Below, piece by piece: positions 16,344-24,885 of a DNA stretch of 64,000 nucleotides (position 1 is the stretch's first letter; each line of letters begins with the position of its first letter). Under the pieces are notes generated by a model. It was not told the DNA's origin and made no database searches. It was given only the letters and a program-made list of their open reading frames with translations. The stretch is from Streptomyces sp. OR43. Lineage in GTDB: Bacteria > Actinomycetota > Actinomycetes > Streptomycetales > Streptomycetaceae. Location of the stretch: the NCBI RefSeq assembly GCF_008042275.1, contig NZ_RDBK01000043.1, positions 3,569,237 to 3,633,236 of the forward strand, written 5' to 3'. Made by a program: the position numbers and the translations under genes.

Positions 16344-17936
16344 TCAGTGACCGGCCGCGTCGGGACTGCGCCGTACACCGACCACGGCGAGCAGGGCGCC
16401 CAGCAGGCACAGCAGGCCCGAGACGAGCACGGCGGTGTGCACGCCGTTCATGAACGCCTGGTGGCTGCCCTCGACGACCGCGGACCTGAGCTGCGCCGGC
16501 ATCCCGTCGGAGACCGGCGCGACGCCCATCGCCACGGCGTCCTTCGCCTCGCTCAGCCCATGGGCCGCATCGGCGGGAACCCCGGACGAGGTCAGCTCGC
16601 CGGTCAGGGTGGAGCCGACGCGGCTGCTGATCAGGGAGACCAGGACGGACGTGCCCAGCGCGCCGCCGATCTGCAGCGCCGTCGCCTGGAGGCCGCCGGC
16701 GACTCCGCCGTCCTTGACCGGCGCGTTCCCGACGATCGCGTCGGAGGACGACGCCATCACCATGCCGACGCCCAGTCCGAGTGCGATGAACGGGGGCCAC
16801 ATGGCGGTGTAGGACGAGTCGGCACCCCACCCGAGCATCGCGAAGCAGGCCGCCGCCTGGAGGGCCATACCCAGCGGCATCGTGAGCCGGGGGCCGAACT
16901 TCTGGGTCAGCGCGGCGCCCAGGGGCGATGCCACGACCGAAGCGAGGCTCAGCGGCAGCGTGCGGACACCGGCCTGGACAGGAGTGAAGCCCCGCACGTT
17001 CTGCAGGTACAGCATCACGAAGAAGATCATGCCGAGCAGGACGAAGAAGTTCAGCGCGGTGATGACGGTGCCGATGGTCAGCGCCGGGTTACGGAACAGA
17101 CGCATGGGCAACAGGGGGTGCGCGACCCGTGTCTCGTAGCGGCCGAACAGCAGCAGGATCAGCACGCCGCCGATGATGGTCCCCAGCGTGCCGGCCGAAG
17201 TCCAGCCCCAGGTCTCGCCCTTGACGACGCCGAAGACGACCGCGAGAAGGCCGAGCGCCAGCAGGACGACGCCCGGGATGTCGAACTTCTCGCCTGCGGC
17301 GCTGGTGTTCCTGCTCTGCGGCAGCACGACGATGCTGAAGACGAGCGCGATGACGCCGATGGGCGCGTTGATGTAGAAGACCGACTCCCAGTTGACGTGC
17401 TCGACGAGCAGGCCGCCCACGATCGGACCGAGCGCGGTGGAGACGGAGGACACCATGGCCCAGATGCCGACCGCCATGCCGAACTTCTTCGGCGGGAAGA
17501 CGGCGCGCAGCATGCCCAGGGTGTTGGGCATCAGCAGTGCGCCGAAGAAGCCCTGGAGCGCGCGGAACGCGATGACGCCTTCGATGGATCCCGAGAGGCC
17601 GATGGCCACGGAGGCGACCGTGAATCCCGCGACTCCTACGAGATAGAAGGTGCGGCGGCCGAAACGGTCGCCGAGCTTGCCGCCGAGGATCAGCGCGGCG
17701 GCGAGGGCGAGCAGGTAGCTGTTGGTGACCCACTGGAGGTCGGCCGTGGAGGCGTTGAGGTCCCGGCCGATCTCCGGGTTGGCGATCGAGACGACCGAGC
17801 CGTCGAGGCCGACCATGAAGAGGCCGAAGGCGACGGCGACGAGTGTCAGCCACGGGTTCGCGCGGCGGCCGCGCGGCTTCTCCTCAGGGACCGCACGCGC
17901 GGGCGGAGCCGGGGAGTTCAGGACGTCGGAGGGCAT
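16344..17936 (-). CDS. DHA2-family (14-helix) MFS drug exporter
   Basis: A 530-residue proton-driven multidrug exporter. After a 35-residue cytoplasmic start come 14 predicted helices. Motif A is G-G-K-L-G-D-R-F-G-R-R between helices 2 and 3, and motif C, diagnostic of exporters, is A-L-G-P-I-V-G-G-L-L in helix 5. Motif B-like R-A-L-Q-G-F-F-G-A is present too. It resembles EmrB/QacA-type pumps of Streptomyces. The ATG at 17936 has AAGGAC upstream, and the hydrophilic start fits the family; longer frames are spurious. The MarR gene 218 bp upstream on the same strand is its likely regulator. Confidence 0.9.
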   Translation of the reverse strand: MPSDVLNSPAPPARAVPEEKPRGRRANPWLTLVAVAFGLFMVGLDGSVVSIANPEIGRDLNASTADLQWVTNSYLLALAAALILGGKLGDRFGRRTFYLVGVAGFTVASVAIGLSGSIEGVIAFRALQGFFGALLMPNTLGMLRAVFPPKKFGMAVGIWAMVSSVSTALGPIVGGLLVEHVNWESVFYINAPIGVIALVFSIVVLPQSRNTSAAGEKFDIPGVVLLALGLLAVVFGVVKGETWGWTSAGTLGTIIGGVLILLLFGRYETRVAHPLLPMRLFRNPALTIGTVITALNFFVLLGMIFFVMLYLQNVRGFTPVQAGVRTLPLSLASVVASPLGAALTQKFGPRLTMPLGMALQAAACFAMLGWGADSSYTAMWPPFIALGLGVGMVMASSSDAIVGNAPVKDGGVAGGLQATALQIGGALGTSVLVSLISSRVGSTLTGELTSSGVPADAAHGLSEAKDAVAMGVAPVSDGMPAQLRSAVVEGSHQAFMNGVHTAVLVSGLLCLLGALLAVVGVRRSPDAAGH

Positions 17937-18154
17937 GAAGGTGTCTGTCCTTCGTGAGATGTCGGGTGTGTGTCGGGTGTCATGCGCGGACGGGGCCGGC
18001 CGTCCGCGCATGGCGAAGCGGCATCCGGGGCCTGGGAAAGGCCGGACGCGGTGGGGGAGCGGTTTCATCCCGTCGGCACGCGGAAGCGGCCCGTGCGACT
18101 CGTACGACTACGGGCGCGACAGCCCGGGGAGTCCGGGGCGGCCGGCTGTGCGAG

Positions 18155-18628
18155 TCAGTGACTGAGGGGATGCAGGCGGTCGTTGAGCGCGTGCAGCGCA
18201 CCCAACGCCGATCCGAGAGCGTCCAGTTCGCCTTCGGTCATGGTCTGGAGCGCCCCGGCGACCAGGCCGCTCATCAGGTTCTGGACCTCGGTGAGCTGCT
18301 GCCGCGAGGTCGAGGTGAGGTGCAGGTGCGCGATGCGCTTGTCGGCAGGGTCCGGCCGGCGCTCCAGCAGGCCCTGCTCGGTCAGCTGGGTCACCAGCGC
18401 GCTCACGTTGTTCGGCTTCATCAGCAGCGCTTCGGCCGCCCTGCGCACCGTCACGCCGTCGTTGGCCTCGACGTGACGGAGCAGGGCGATCTGCGCCTCG
18501 GACGGCTTGGGGTGCTCGACGTGGGGACCGATCTGCCGCTCCACGGCCCGGGCCAGCGCAGGCAGGCACGACACGAGCTCGGCGGCTACGTGGTCGACGT
18601 CCTGTACGAACCTGCTGGGGCGGGGCAT
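18155..18628 (-). CDS. MarR-family regulator, probably of the adjacent drug exporter
   Basis: A 157-residue winged-helix repressor of the MarR family. The DNA-binding core runs from about residue 35 to 110, with V-T-V-R-R-A-A-E-A-L-L-M-K-P-N-N-V as recognition region and the wing at E-R-R-P-D-P-A-D-K-R-I. MarR proteins dimerise and release DNA on binding phenolic or drug-like ligands. Its promoter lies so close that the mRNA would begin at the ATG 18628 (leaderless); a GTG two codons earlier is the alternative start. It precedes the DHA2 exporter on the same strand. Confidence 0.88.
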   Translation of the reverse strand: MPRPSRFVQDVDHVAAELVSCLPALARAVERQIGPHVEHPKPSEAQIALLRHVEANDGVTVRRAAEALLMKPNNVSALVTQLTEQGLLERRPDPADKRIAHLHLTSTSRQQLTEVQNLMSGLVAGALQTMTEGELDALGSALGALHALNDRLHPLSH

Positions 18629-18635
18629 GACCACG

Positions 18636-18665
18636 ACTCTAGGTATCCAGAGATAGCTATGTCAA
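18636..18665 (-). promoter_or_regulatory. Promoter of the MarR gene (leaderless) with overlapping inverted repeat
   Basis: On the minus strand a consensus -35 TTGACA (18665-18660) stands 18 bases from a -10 TAGAGT (18641-18636). The ATG begins 7 bases after the -10 box, where transcription should start. An AGATA-N12-TATCT inverted repeat (18651-18672) covers the -35 box, and ATAGCTAT lies inside it. It is a plausible MarR operator. Confidence 0.65.
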
Positions 18666-18705
18666 AATATCTAACTCTCGGTCACGGTCGACTGTCACCG
18701 CAGGC

Positions 18706-18813
18706 GAGGCCGATGCCCGGTGCGAGGCTGATGCCCGATGCGTGACCGCGGGCCGGTGTGTGACCGCGGGCCGGTGCGGGACTGCGGGCCGGTGCGGGAC
18801 CGCGGGCCGGTGG
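18706..18813. repeat. Six tandem 18-bp repeats
   Basis: Six contiguous 18-base units fill the gap between the MarR promoter and the TetR stop. The first two are of the type GAGGCCGATGCCCGGTGC, and the last four of the type GGGACCGCGGGCCGGTGC. The units differ by a few bases, mostly in the left half, so the array is ageing. A multiple of three per unit leaves frames open through it. Confidence 0.85.
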
Positions 18814-18826
18814 CCGCCGGGCGATG

Positions 18827-19480
18827 TCAGGCCGGCATTCCTGAGCCGTCGACGGTGATCGAGCGCAGCAGCCGGTCGGCGTAGAGGCGCAGCCGGCCCG
18901 TCATGTCGTACGTCTCCGGTGCGAGTGCCCACTGGAGTTGCAGCCCGTCCATGACGGCGACGAGTTCGGTGGCGGCGGCCTCGCAGTCGGTGCCGGGTGC
19001 CACTGTGCCGTCGGCCATGTCGCGCTGGAGGACTGCGGTGATCTTGTCGATGACCGTGCGGTAGCGGCGCTCGAAGTAGCCGTGGGCGGGGTGGGCCGGT
19101 TCCCCCGCCTCGCCGGCGAGCACATTGAACATCTTGGTGCGGCCGGGCCGCCCGGCGTTGTACTCGGCCAGGTCCAGGATCGCCGCGAAGGCCTCTGTCG
19201 CGTTGCCGGGATTCCGGGAGAAGAAGCGTGCGACGTCCTGTTCGTCGCTGTGTTCCAGGACAGAGACGAGCAGGTCCTCCTTGGACCGGAAATGGTGCAG
19301 CAGTCCGCCTTGGGTGATGCCGACGTCCTTGGCGATGCGGGCCATCGAGGAGGCGTGGAAGCCCCAGCGGGCGAAGTGGGTGACGGCGGCGTCCAGGATC
19401 CTCGCGCGCCGTTCGTCGCCGACCGCGTAGCTCCCTCTCGTTCCGTTCGTACGGGGGTTCCGGCCCTGGTTCCGATCCAT
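18827..19480 (-). CDS. TetR-family regulator divergent from a sugar transporter
   Basis: A 217-residue TetR/AcrR repressor. The N-terminal helix-turn-helix covers residues 20-65 (R-I-L-D-A-A-V-T-H-F-A-R-W-G-F, then I-A-K-D-V-G-I-T-Q-G-G-L-L-H-H-F). The rest is the helical ligand and dimer domain ending in L-L-R-S-I-T-V-D. The ATG at 19480 places the HTH at the usual distance; longer frames run back into the control region. It is divergent from an MFS/GH3 pair and probably represses it until a glycoside or its product is present. Confidence 0.85.
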   Translation of the reverse strand: MDRNQGRNPRTNGTRGSYAVGDERRARILDAAVTHFARWGFHASSMARIAKDVGITQGGLLHHFRSKEDLLVSVLEHSDEQDVARFFSRNPGNATEAFAAILDLAEYNAGRPGRTKMFNVLAGEAGEPAHPAHGYFERRYRTVIDKITAVLQRDMADGTVAPGTDCEAAATELVAVMDGLQLQWALAPETYDMTGRLRLYADRLLRSITVDGSGMPA

Positions 19481-19541
19481 GCGGATCACTGTAATCGGCG
19501 CAGGTCGGGGGCTCGGTGAGGTGTGACCCAGGCCACTCGGT

Positions 19542-19567
19542 GAAAACCTATGACCTACTCGCTTTTC
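19542..19567. promoter_or_regulatory. Candidate TetR operator in the divergent region
   Basis: GAAAACC-N12-GCTTTTC is a near-perfect inverted repeat (six of seven bases pair) between the TetR and MFS genes. A TAGGCT at 19573-19578 could be the -10 box of the MFS gene, putting the repeat across the -35 region. Confidence 0.4.
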
Positions 19568-19630
19568 GCGCTTAGGCTGCTCGGGCCAGGTCGGCAAGGA
19601 AGCCGTCCCCATATCTTCAGGAGAGCCGCC

Positions 19631-20917
19631 ATGGCAGTCCTTTCCGACGCCGCTCCGGGCCCCGGGAGCCCCGAGCTCTCACCGCCGGCGTCCATGCCGC
19701 ACGCCTCCGGCAAGCTGGTCCTCGGTCTCGCGTTCGCGCAGTTCGGCGTGATGGCTGCCCTGCTCACGCCGGTGATGGTGACCCTCGCCCTGCGGGTGGC
19801 GCAGATCGTGCCCGAGGCCGACCGGGGCGCCGCTCTCGGACAGGTCCTCGCGCTCGGCGCGGTCCTTGCGATGATCGCGAACCCCGTCATCGGGGGTCTG
19901 TCCGACCGCACCACGTCCAGGTTCGGCCGGCGCCGGCCCTGGCTGCTCGGCGGCGCCCTCGCCGCCTTGGCAGGCCTGCTGGGTGTCGCGCTCGGCGGCA
20001 GCGTGCCGACGCTGATGATCGGCTGGGCCGTCGCGCAGGTCGGCGGCAACGCGGCACTGACCGCCGTCACCGCGAGCATCCCGGACTTCGTCCCCGAGCG
20101 TCAGCGCGCCCGCGTCTCCGGAACGGTCGGCATGATGACGTCGCTGTCGATGATCGCGGGCAGCGGTCTGGCGAACGCCTTCAGCACCCACCTCGCCCTC
20201 GCCTTCCTCATCCCCGGCCTGCTCGGCGTCGCCGGCGTGGTCACACTCTGCGCGGTGATGAAGGACCGCCCGGCCCGCCCGGGCGCCTTCGCCCCGTATA
20301 GCGTCAAGGAGTTCCTGCGCAGCTTCTGGGTGAGCCCTCGCAAGCATCCCGACTTCGCGTGGAACTTCGCCGGCCGCTTCCTCGTGTTCGTCGGCATCTC
20401 CTGTGTGACCTCGTACCAGACGTACTTCCTCATGGACCGGCTCGGCTACGCCGAGTCGGAGGTCGCGAACAAGGTCTTCGTCGGCACCCTGGCCATGGTG
20501 GTCACGGTCGTCGCCGGATCGGTCATCGGAGGCCAGCTCTCCGACCGCTCCGGGCGGCGCAAGCCCTACGTGCTGGGAGCCGCACTGATCCTCGCGGTCG
20601 GGCTGGCCCTCATCTCCGCGGCCCACTCCTTCCCCGTGTTCCTGGCCGCGCTGGCGGTCTTCGGCTTCGGCCAGGGCCTGTATCTCTCCGTCGACGTCGC
20701 ACTCGCCGCATCGGTACTGCCCGACCCCGAGCAGGCCGCCCGCGACCTGGGCGTGCTCAACATCGGGAACGCGCTCCCCCAGTCCCTCGTCCCGATCATC
20801 GCCCCGGCGCTCCTCGCCCTCGGCTCCGGTGGCAACTACGGAGCCCTCTTCCTCTTCGGCGGCATCGCCTGCGTCCTCGGCGCCTTCGCCGTCCAGTTCA
20901 TCCGCACCGTCAAGTAA
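19631..20917 (+). CDS. MFS sugar transporter (GPH/SLC45-like)
   Basis: A 428-residue 12-helix carrier. The loop between helices 2 and 3 reads G-G-L-S-D-R-T-T-S-R-F-G-R-R-R-P-W, the signature of GPH/SLC45-type glycoside cation symporters. A second copy, G-G-Q-L-S-D-R-S-G-R-R-K-P-Y, follows helix 8. It probably imports a disaccharide or other glycoside for the GH3 enzyme encoded 9 bp downstream in the same operon. AGGAGAG precedes the ATG at 19631. Control by the divergent TetR is likely. Confidence 0.88.
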   Translation: MAVLSDAAPGPGSPELSPPASMPHASGKLVLGLAFAQFGVMAALLTPVMVTLALRVAQIVPEADRGAALGQVLALGAVLAMIANPVIGGLSDRTTSRFGRRRPWLLGGALAALAGLLGVALGGSVPTLMIGWAVAQVGGNAALTAVTASIPDFVPERQRARVSGTVGMMTSLSMIAGSGLANAFSTHLALAFLIPGLLGVAGVVTLCAVMKDRPARPGAFAPYSVKEFLRSFWVSPRKHPDFAWNFAGRFLVFVGISCVTSYQTYFLMDRLGYAESEVANKVFVGTLAMVVTVVAGSVIGGQLSDRSGRRKPYVLGAALILAVGLALISAAHSFPVFLAALAVFGFGQGLYLSVDVALAASVLPDPEQAARDLGVLNIGNALPQSLVPIIAPALLALGSGGNYGALFLFGGIACVLGAFAVQFIRTVK

Positions 20918-20926
20918 GGCCCCCTC

Positions 20927-22699
20927 ATGAAGTTCACCGTCCGCAACGAAGGCCACCCGTACCAGAACCCCGCACTCCCCGTGGAGCAGCGGGTCGAGGA
21001 CCTGATCGCCCGCATGACGCTCCCCGAGAAGGCGGGCCAGCTCTTCCACACCATGCTCGTCATGAACCCGGACGGAAGCACGGTCGAGAAGGGCGACCCG
21101 GGAATCATCGCGCTGGACACCACGGCCACGCTCCAGGCCAAGTACCTGACGCACTTCAACCTCATGGGCACGTACGAGCCCGGCGCCATGGCGCGCTGGC
21201 ACAACAGCCTGCAGGCCATGGCTGCGCAGACGCGCCTGGGCATCCCGGTCACGCTCTCCACCGACCCCCGTCACGCGTTCACCGAGAACGTCGGCGCGTC
21301 GTTCAACTCGGGCGCGTTCTCCGCCTGGCCCGAGCCTCTGGGCCTGGCGGCCGTACGCGATCCGAAGCTCGTGTACGAGTTCGCGGACACGGTTCGCCGC
21401 GAGTACCTGGCGGTCGGCTTCCGCGTGGCCCTGCACCCCCAGGTCGACCTGGCCACGGAGCCGCGCTGGTCCCGGCAGAACGGCACCTTCGGTTCGGACG
21501 CGGCGCTCACCTCCGAACTCGTACGCGCCTATGTGCGCGGCCTTCAGGGAGACCGGCTCGGCAAGCACTCCGTATCCGCCATGGTCAAGCACTTCCCCGG
21601 CGGAGGCCCGCAGAAGGACGGCGAGGACCCGCACTTCCCCTGGGGCAAGGAACAGGTCTACCCCGGTGGCATGCGCGATCTGCACCTGGAGCCGTTCAAG
21701 GCGGCCATCTCCGCCGGGTGCGCGCAGATGATGCCCTACTACGGCCAGCCCATCGGCACCGACTGGGAAGAGGTCGGATTCGGTGTCAACAAGGGCGTCG
21801 TACAAGGCCTGCTGCGGGACCGGCTCGGCTTCGACGGCATCGTCTGCACGGACTGGGGCCTGATCAGCGACGCCGAGATCTTCGGCGAGACGCACCAGGC
21901 GCGGGCCTGGGGCCTGGAATCGATGACCGAGCTCCAGCGCGCGGCGCGCGTCCTGGACGCGGGCTGCGACCAGTTCGGCGGCGAGGACCGTACGGACCTG
22001 ATCATCGAGCTGGTCGAGTCGGGCCTCGTTCCCGAGACCCGGCTCGACCAGTCGCTGCGCCGCCTCCTGCGCGAGAAGTTCGTCCTCGGCCTCTTCGACG
22101 CCCCGTACGTCGACGCGGAGCTGGCCGACGAGACGGTCGGTCGTGCCGACTTCGTCGAGGCCGGCGCCCGCGCGCAGCGCCGCTCACTGACGGTCCTGAC
22201 CAACTCCGGCGGGAGACTGCCGGTGGCGGGCCGCCCCAAGCTGTACGTGGAGAACGTGACGGCGGACGTGGCCGTGGAATACGGCGAAGTGGTGGCCGAT
22301 CCCGGCCAGGCGGATCTCGCTGTGCTGCGCCTCAGCACCCCGTACGAGCCGCGGACCAACAGGTTCGAGTCGTTCTTCCACTCGGGCACGCTGGAGTTCA
22401 CGCCCGAGGAACTCAAGCCGGTCCTCGATCTGCTGGACAAGGTACCGACCGTCGTCTGCGTCAACCTGGAGCGGGCCGCGGTCATCCCGGAGATCGCGGA
22501 GCGGGCGGCCGCCCTGGTCGCCGACTACGGCGCCGACGACGCCGCGTTGCTGGACGTGGTGTTCGGCCGGTCGAGGCCTGAGGGGCGGCTGCCCTTCGAG
22601 CTTCCCCGCTCGATGGAGGCCGTCAGGGCTTCCCGTCCCGACGTCCCCGACGACACGGAGAACCCGCTGTTCCCGCACGGGGCGGGGCTGACTCTGTAG
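20927..22699 (+). CDS. GH3 family beta-glycosidase (intracellular)
   Basis: A 590-residue glycoside hydrolase family 3 enzyme. The TIM-barrel N-domain holds K-H-F-P-G-G-G at 221-227 and the nucleophile Asp309 in I-V-C-T-D-W-G. The C-terminal alpha/beta domain follows to V-F-G-R-S-R-P-E-G-R-L-P-F near 550. The late fibronectin-III domain common in larger GH3 enzymes is missing. No signal peptide is present, so it acts on sugars after uptake, most likely removing non-reducing glucose or xylose from beta-glycosides. It is co-transcribed with the MFS carrier. The linkage specificity cannot be read. Confidence 0.9.
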   Translation: MKFTVRNEGHPYQNPALPVEQRVEDLIARMTLPEKAGQLFHTMLVMNPDGSTVEKGDPGIIALDTTATLQAKYLTHFNLMGTYEPGAMARWHNSLQAMAAQTRLGIPVTLSTDPRHAFTENVGASFNSGAFSAWPEPLGLAAVRDPKLVYEFADTVRREYLAVGFRVALHPQVDLATEPRWSRQNGTFGSDAALTSELVRAYVRGLQGDRLGKHSVSAMVKHFPGGGPQKDGEDPHFPWGKEQVYPGGMRDLHLEPFKAAISAGCAQMMPYYGQPIGTDWEEVGFGVNKGVVQGLLRDRLGFDGIVCTDWGLISDAEIFGETHQARAWGLESMTELQRAARVLDAGCDQFGGEDRTDLIIELVESGLVPETRLDQSLRRLLREKFVLGLFDAPYVDAELADETVGRADFVEAGARAQRRSLTVLTNSGGRLPVAGRPKLYVENVTADVAVEYGEVVADPGQADLAVLRLSTPYEPRTNRFESFFHSGTLEFTPEELKPVLDLLDKVPTVVCVNLERAAVIPEIAERAAALVADYGADDAALLDVVFGRSRPEGRLPFELPRSMEAVRASRPDVPDDTENPLFPHGAGLTL

Positions 22700-22721
22700 C
22701 CGTCGGGCGGCAGGCGGGACC

Positions 22722-22752
22722 GAGCGGTGCCGGACCGACACCGGCAGCGCTC
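22722..22752. terminator. Terminator after the GH3 gene
   Basis: GAGCGGTGCCGG-accgaca-CCGGCAGCGCTC forms a 12-bp stem with a single G-G mismatch and a 7-base loop, 22 bases after the GH3 stop and between convergent genes. No T-run follows. Confidence 0.75.
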
Positions 22753-22913
22753 GATCCCGCGCTCACCGACCCGGCCCACGCGGCGCCGGCCCTTCCGCGC
22801 GGGGCGACCCACGGCTCAGGTCACCGGCCGCTGTCGCCTCGGAGATCGAGCCGCCGGGGGAGAGGCCAACGCGTGGAAAACCCGGCCGGACGCGGTCCCT
22901 GCCGGGGACGGAC

Positions 22914-23504
22914 TCAACGCCGCACTTCGCCGGCCGGCAGGGGCCCGGCCGGCTGCCACTCCCGCCTGAGCAAGCCGAACACCCACGAGTCGGACACCTC
23001 GCCGTTCACCACGCAGTCTTCCCGCAACGTTCCCTCCCGCACGAACCCGGTCTTCTCCAGCACCCGGGCGGAAGCCACGTTGCGGGTATCCGTCTCGGAC
23101 TGAACCCGGTTCAGATCCAGTGTGTCGAAGGCCCACCGCAGCAAGGCGTGCGCGGCTTCCGTCGCATAGCCGTGGCCCCACATCGGCTCGTCGAGGACAT
23201 AGCCCAACGACGCGCTGCGGAAGTCCGCGTTCCATCCGGTCAGGCCGCACCAGCCGACGAAGGCCCCGTCGGAAGCACGGTCGATGGCGACCCGTGCCCC
23301 GGTGCCTTCGTCCGCCATCTTCCGGCACATCGTGATGAAGCGCTGGGCACGGGCACGTTCGGTCCATGGCGGGGAGTCCCAGTAGCGCATCACGTAGGTG
23401 TTGCTGTGCAGCGCGAACAGGGCGTCCGCGTCGGCGTCGGTGCAGGGCCGCAGTCGCAGGCGAGAGGTGTGCAGCACGGGCGTGGCCAAAGTCATGCCCA
23501 CCAT
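22914..23504 (-). CDS. GNAT acetyltransferase, RimJ/RimL type
   Basis: A 196-residue GCN5-related N-acetyltransferase. It opens with the family's L-H-T-S-R-L-R-L-R-P strand. It carries the acetyl-CoA loop as G-Y-V-L-D-E-P-M-W-G-H-G-Y-A-T-E-A (motif A, about residues 100-117) and ends in N-V-A-S-A-R-V-L-E-K-T-G-F, typical of ribosomal-protein acetyltransferases and related resistance enzymes. The substrate may be a protein N-terminus or a small amine. It is a single gene, convergent with the GH3 operon. An internal ATG three codons later is an alternative start. Confidence 0.88.
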   Translation of the reverse strand: MVGMTLATPVLHTSRLRLRPCTDADADALFALHSNTYVMRYWDSPPWTERARAQRFITMCRKMADEGTGARVAIDRASDGAFVGWCGLTGWNADFRSASLGYVLDEPMWGHGYATEAAHALLRWAFDTLDLNRVQSETDTRNVASARVLEKTGFVREGTLREDCVVNGEVSDSWVFGLLRREWQPAGPLPAGEVRR

Positions 23505-23660
23505 CTTGTGGCCTCACGGGGCGGACGGAAACCGAATATCCGACCCCGGTCCGGACGCCGTGGCCGAGGCACCGCCGAACAGCAGATCCTGTGTGCACCC
23601 GCGCACGCGCCTGCGGAACCCCACCACCCGTGAGCACGAACCGGGCCTCGGGAGCGAGTG

Positions 23661-24551
23661 TCAGACACCCTTCAGCACACGAGCGAGCGCGGCCCGGCCC
23701 GCCGGTCCCCAATGCGGTTTGCCGCCGGGCAGGCCCCGGTCCCCGTTCTGCCCCATGAGCATCAGGAACAGGCTCTTCATGGCAGCCAGACCGCGGGCGC
23801 GCCGGATCGCCGCCTCGTCCGCGCGTGCGTACACGTCGAAGAACCGTGCGGCCGTGCCCGCCGGCAGCAGCACCCATGCGGCGGCGAGGTCCCACGCCGG
23901 ATCGCCGGCGACCATGGAACCGAAATCGACGATGCCCGAGAGCGTTCCGTCCGCGACCACGACATTGGCGGGATGCAGGTCGCCGTGCACCCAGACCGGC
24001 GGGCCCTCCCACGCCCGGGCCGCGACGGCGTCGTCCCAGACGGCCCGGATCTCGGCAGCGATGTCGTGGGGGCCGACAGCCTGGAAGAAGTGCTCGAAGC
24101 CGTCCGCGCAGTTCCCGGGACGGGCACCGACGTCCGTGGAGACCGGTGCATCCGCGGGAGCCTCCACGTGGAGCGCCCGGAGGAATCCCGCCAGCGTGTC
24201 GGCCGCGTGATCGCCGCGGCTGATCGAGCCGTGGTCCAGCGGCTCGCCGGGAACCCACGTCATCACGGTCCAGTGCTTCGGGAAACGCTCCGACGGTTCG
24301 CCGAACCGCACCGGGAGCGGCACCGGGACCGGCAGGCGCGGGGCCAGCACCGGTAGCCACCGCCGCTCCTTCAGCTGGAGCTCGGGAGTGGGGTCCATAC
24401 GCTGCATGCGCACGGCCAACTCGTCCCCGAGCCGCCACATCTGGTTGCCCCAGCCACCCTCCACCTCCCGGACGGCCAGCCCCGCGAGGTCCGGGTGCTG
24501 CTCCCGCAGCAGGTCGCGGACCAGTTCTGCGGTGATCTCGATCTCGGTCAT
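23661..24551 (-). CDS. Aminoglycoside phosphotransferase (APH) family kinase
   Basis: A 296-residue small-molecule kinase with the protein-kinase-like fold. The catalytic loop is W-V-H-G-D-L-H-P-A-N-V (about 190), followed by the metal-binding D-F-G-S-M-V-A-G-D-P-A-W-D-L-A. The N-lobe G-G-W-G-N-Q-M-W loop binds ATP. Members phosphorylate aminoglycosides, macrolides, homoserine, choline and other alcohols. The sequence is closest in feel to the general APH group, so antibiotic resistance should not be assumed. It ends 156 bp before the GNAT gene start on the same strand. Confidence 0.85.
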   Translation of the reverse strand: MTEIEITAELVRDLLREQHPDLAGLAVREVEGGWGNQMWRLGDELAVRMQRMDPTPELQLKERRWLPVLAPRLPVPVPLPVRFGEPSERFPKHWTVMTWVPGEPLDHGSISRGDHAADTLAGFLRALHVEAPADAPVSTDVGARPGNCADGFEHFFQAVGPHDIAAEIRAVWDDAVAARAWEGPPVWVHGDLHPANVVVADGTLSGIVDFGSMVAGDPAWDLAAAWVLLPAGTAARFFDVYARADEAAIRRARGLAAMKSLFLMLMGQNGDRGLPGGKPHWGPAGRAALARVLKGV

Positions 24552-24885
24552 GCGACGTCACACTACTGAGGCGGCAGGCGGAGCACGTGACCCGCTCTGC
24601 GAAATGAGGCGGTGCGCGCGAGCCGCACTGCGCCGGTGCCAGGGAAGAAGGGTGGGCGGGCGCGGCCACGTCGGCCCGGGCGTCGGGTTGTTGACACCAC
24701 TCCGGTCGCACTGTCAGGAGGCGCCCGTGTCCGGCGATACACGCAGCCAGGATCCCGCGGAGCTGAGAAACAAGAGTTGACGTCCGTGCTGCCGGGGCTC
24801 GTGAGATTCGACCGGAGCCCCACCCGGGCGCCCTCCGGCTCGCCCGGTCCCTCACGGAAGGCCGGCCGGGGCGTTCTGGTGGAGT
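24552..24885. other. Spacer with a Shine-Dalgarno-led mini-frame
   Basis: No normal gene is seen. On the plus strand AGGAGG (24717-24722) is followed 5 bases later by GTG at 24727 and a frame of 17 codons ending TGA at 24780. A TTGACA lies at about 24692-24697. The mini-frame could be a leader peptide or a decayed gene start, but nothing on the plus strand follows it, and chance is possible. Confidence 0.3.

Noticed and set aside
16347..17957. 536-codon plus-strand frame rich in Asp, Arg and Gln
   Set aside because: It is the antisense shadow of the DHA2 exporter; charged repetitive content is an artefact of opposite-strand membrane codons.
18706..18813. CRISPR-like array
   Set aside because: The 18-bp units are contiguous without spacers, and no cas genes are near.
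18657..18932. Minus-strand frame reading through the 18-bp repeats with repeated R-P-A-V-P-H
   Set aside because: It is open only because the unit length is a multiple of three, and it overlaps the TetR 3' end in another frame.
19679..21895. 738-codon minus-strand frame
   Set aside because: It spans two clear plus-strand genes (MFS and GH3) and shows no domain.
23661..24551. Aminoglycoside resistance gene
   Set aside because: The kinase fold is clear, but the APH family is broad and no resistance-specific feature was seen, so only the family name is given.
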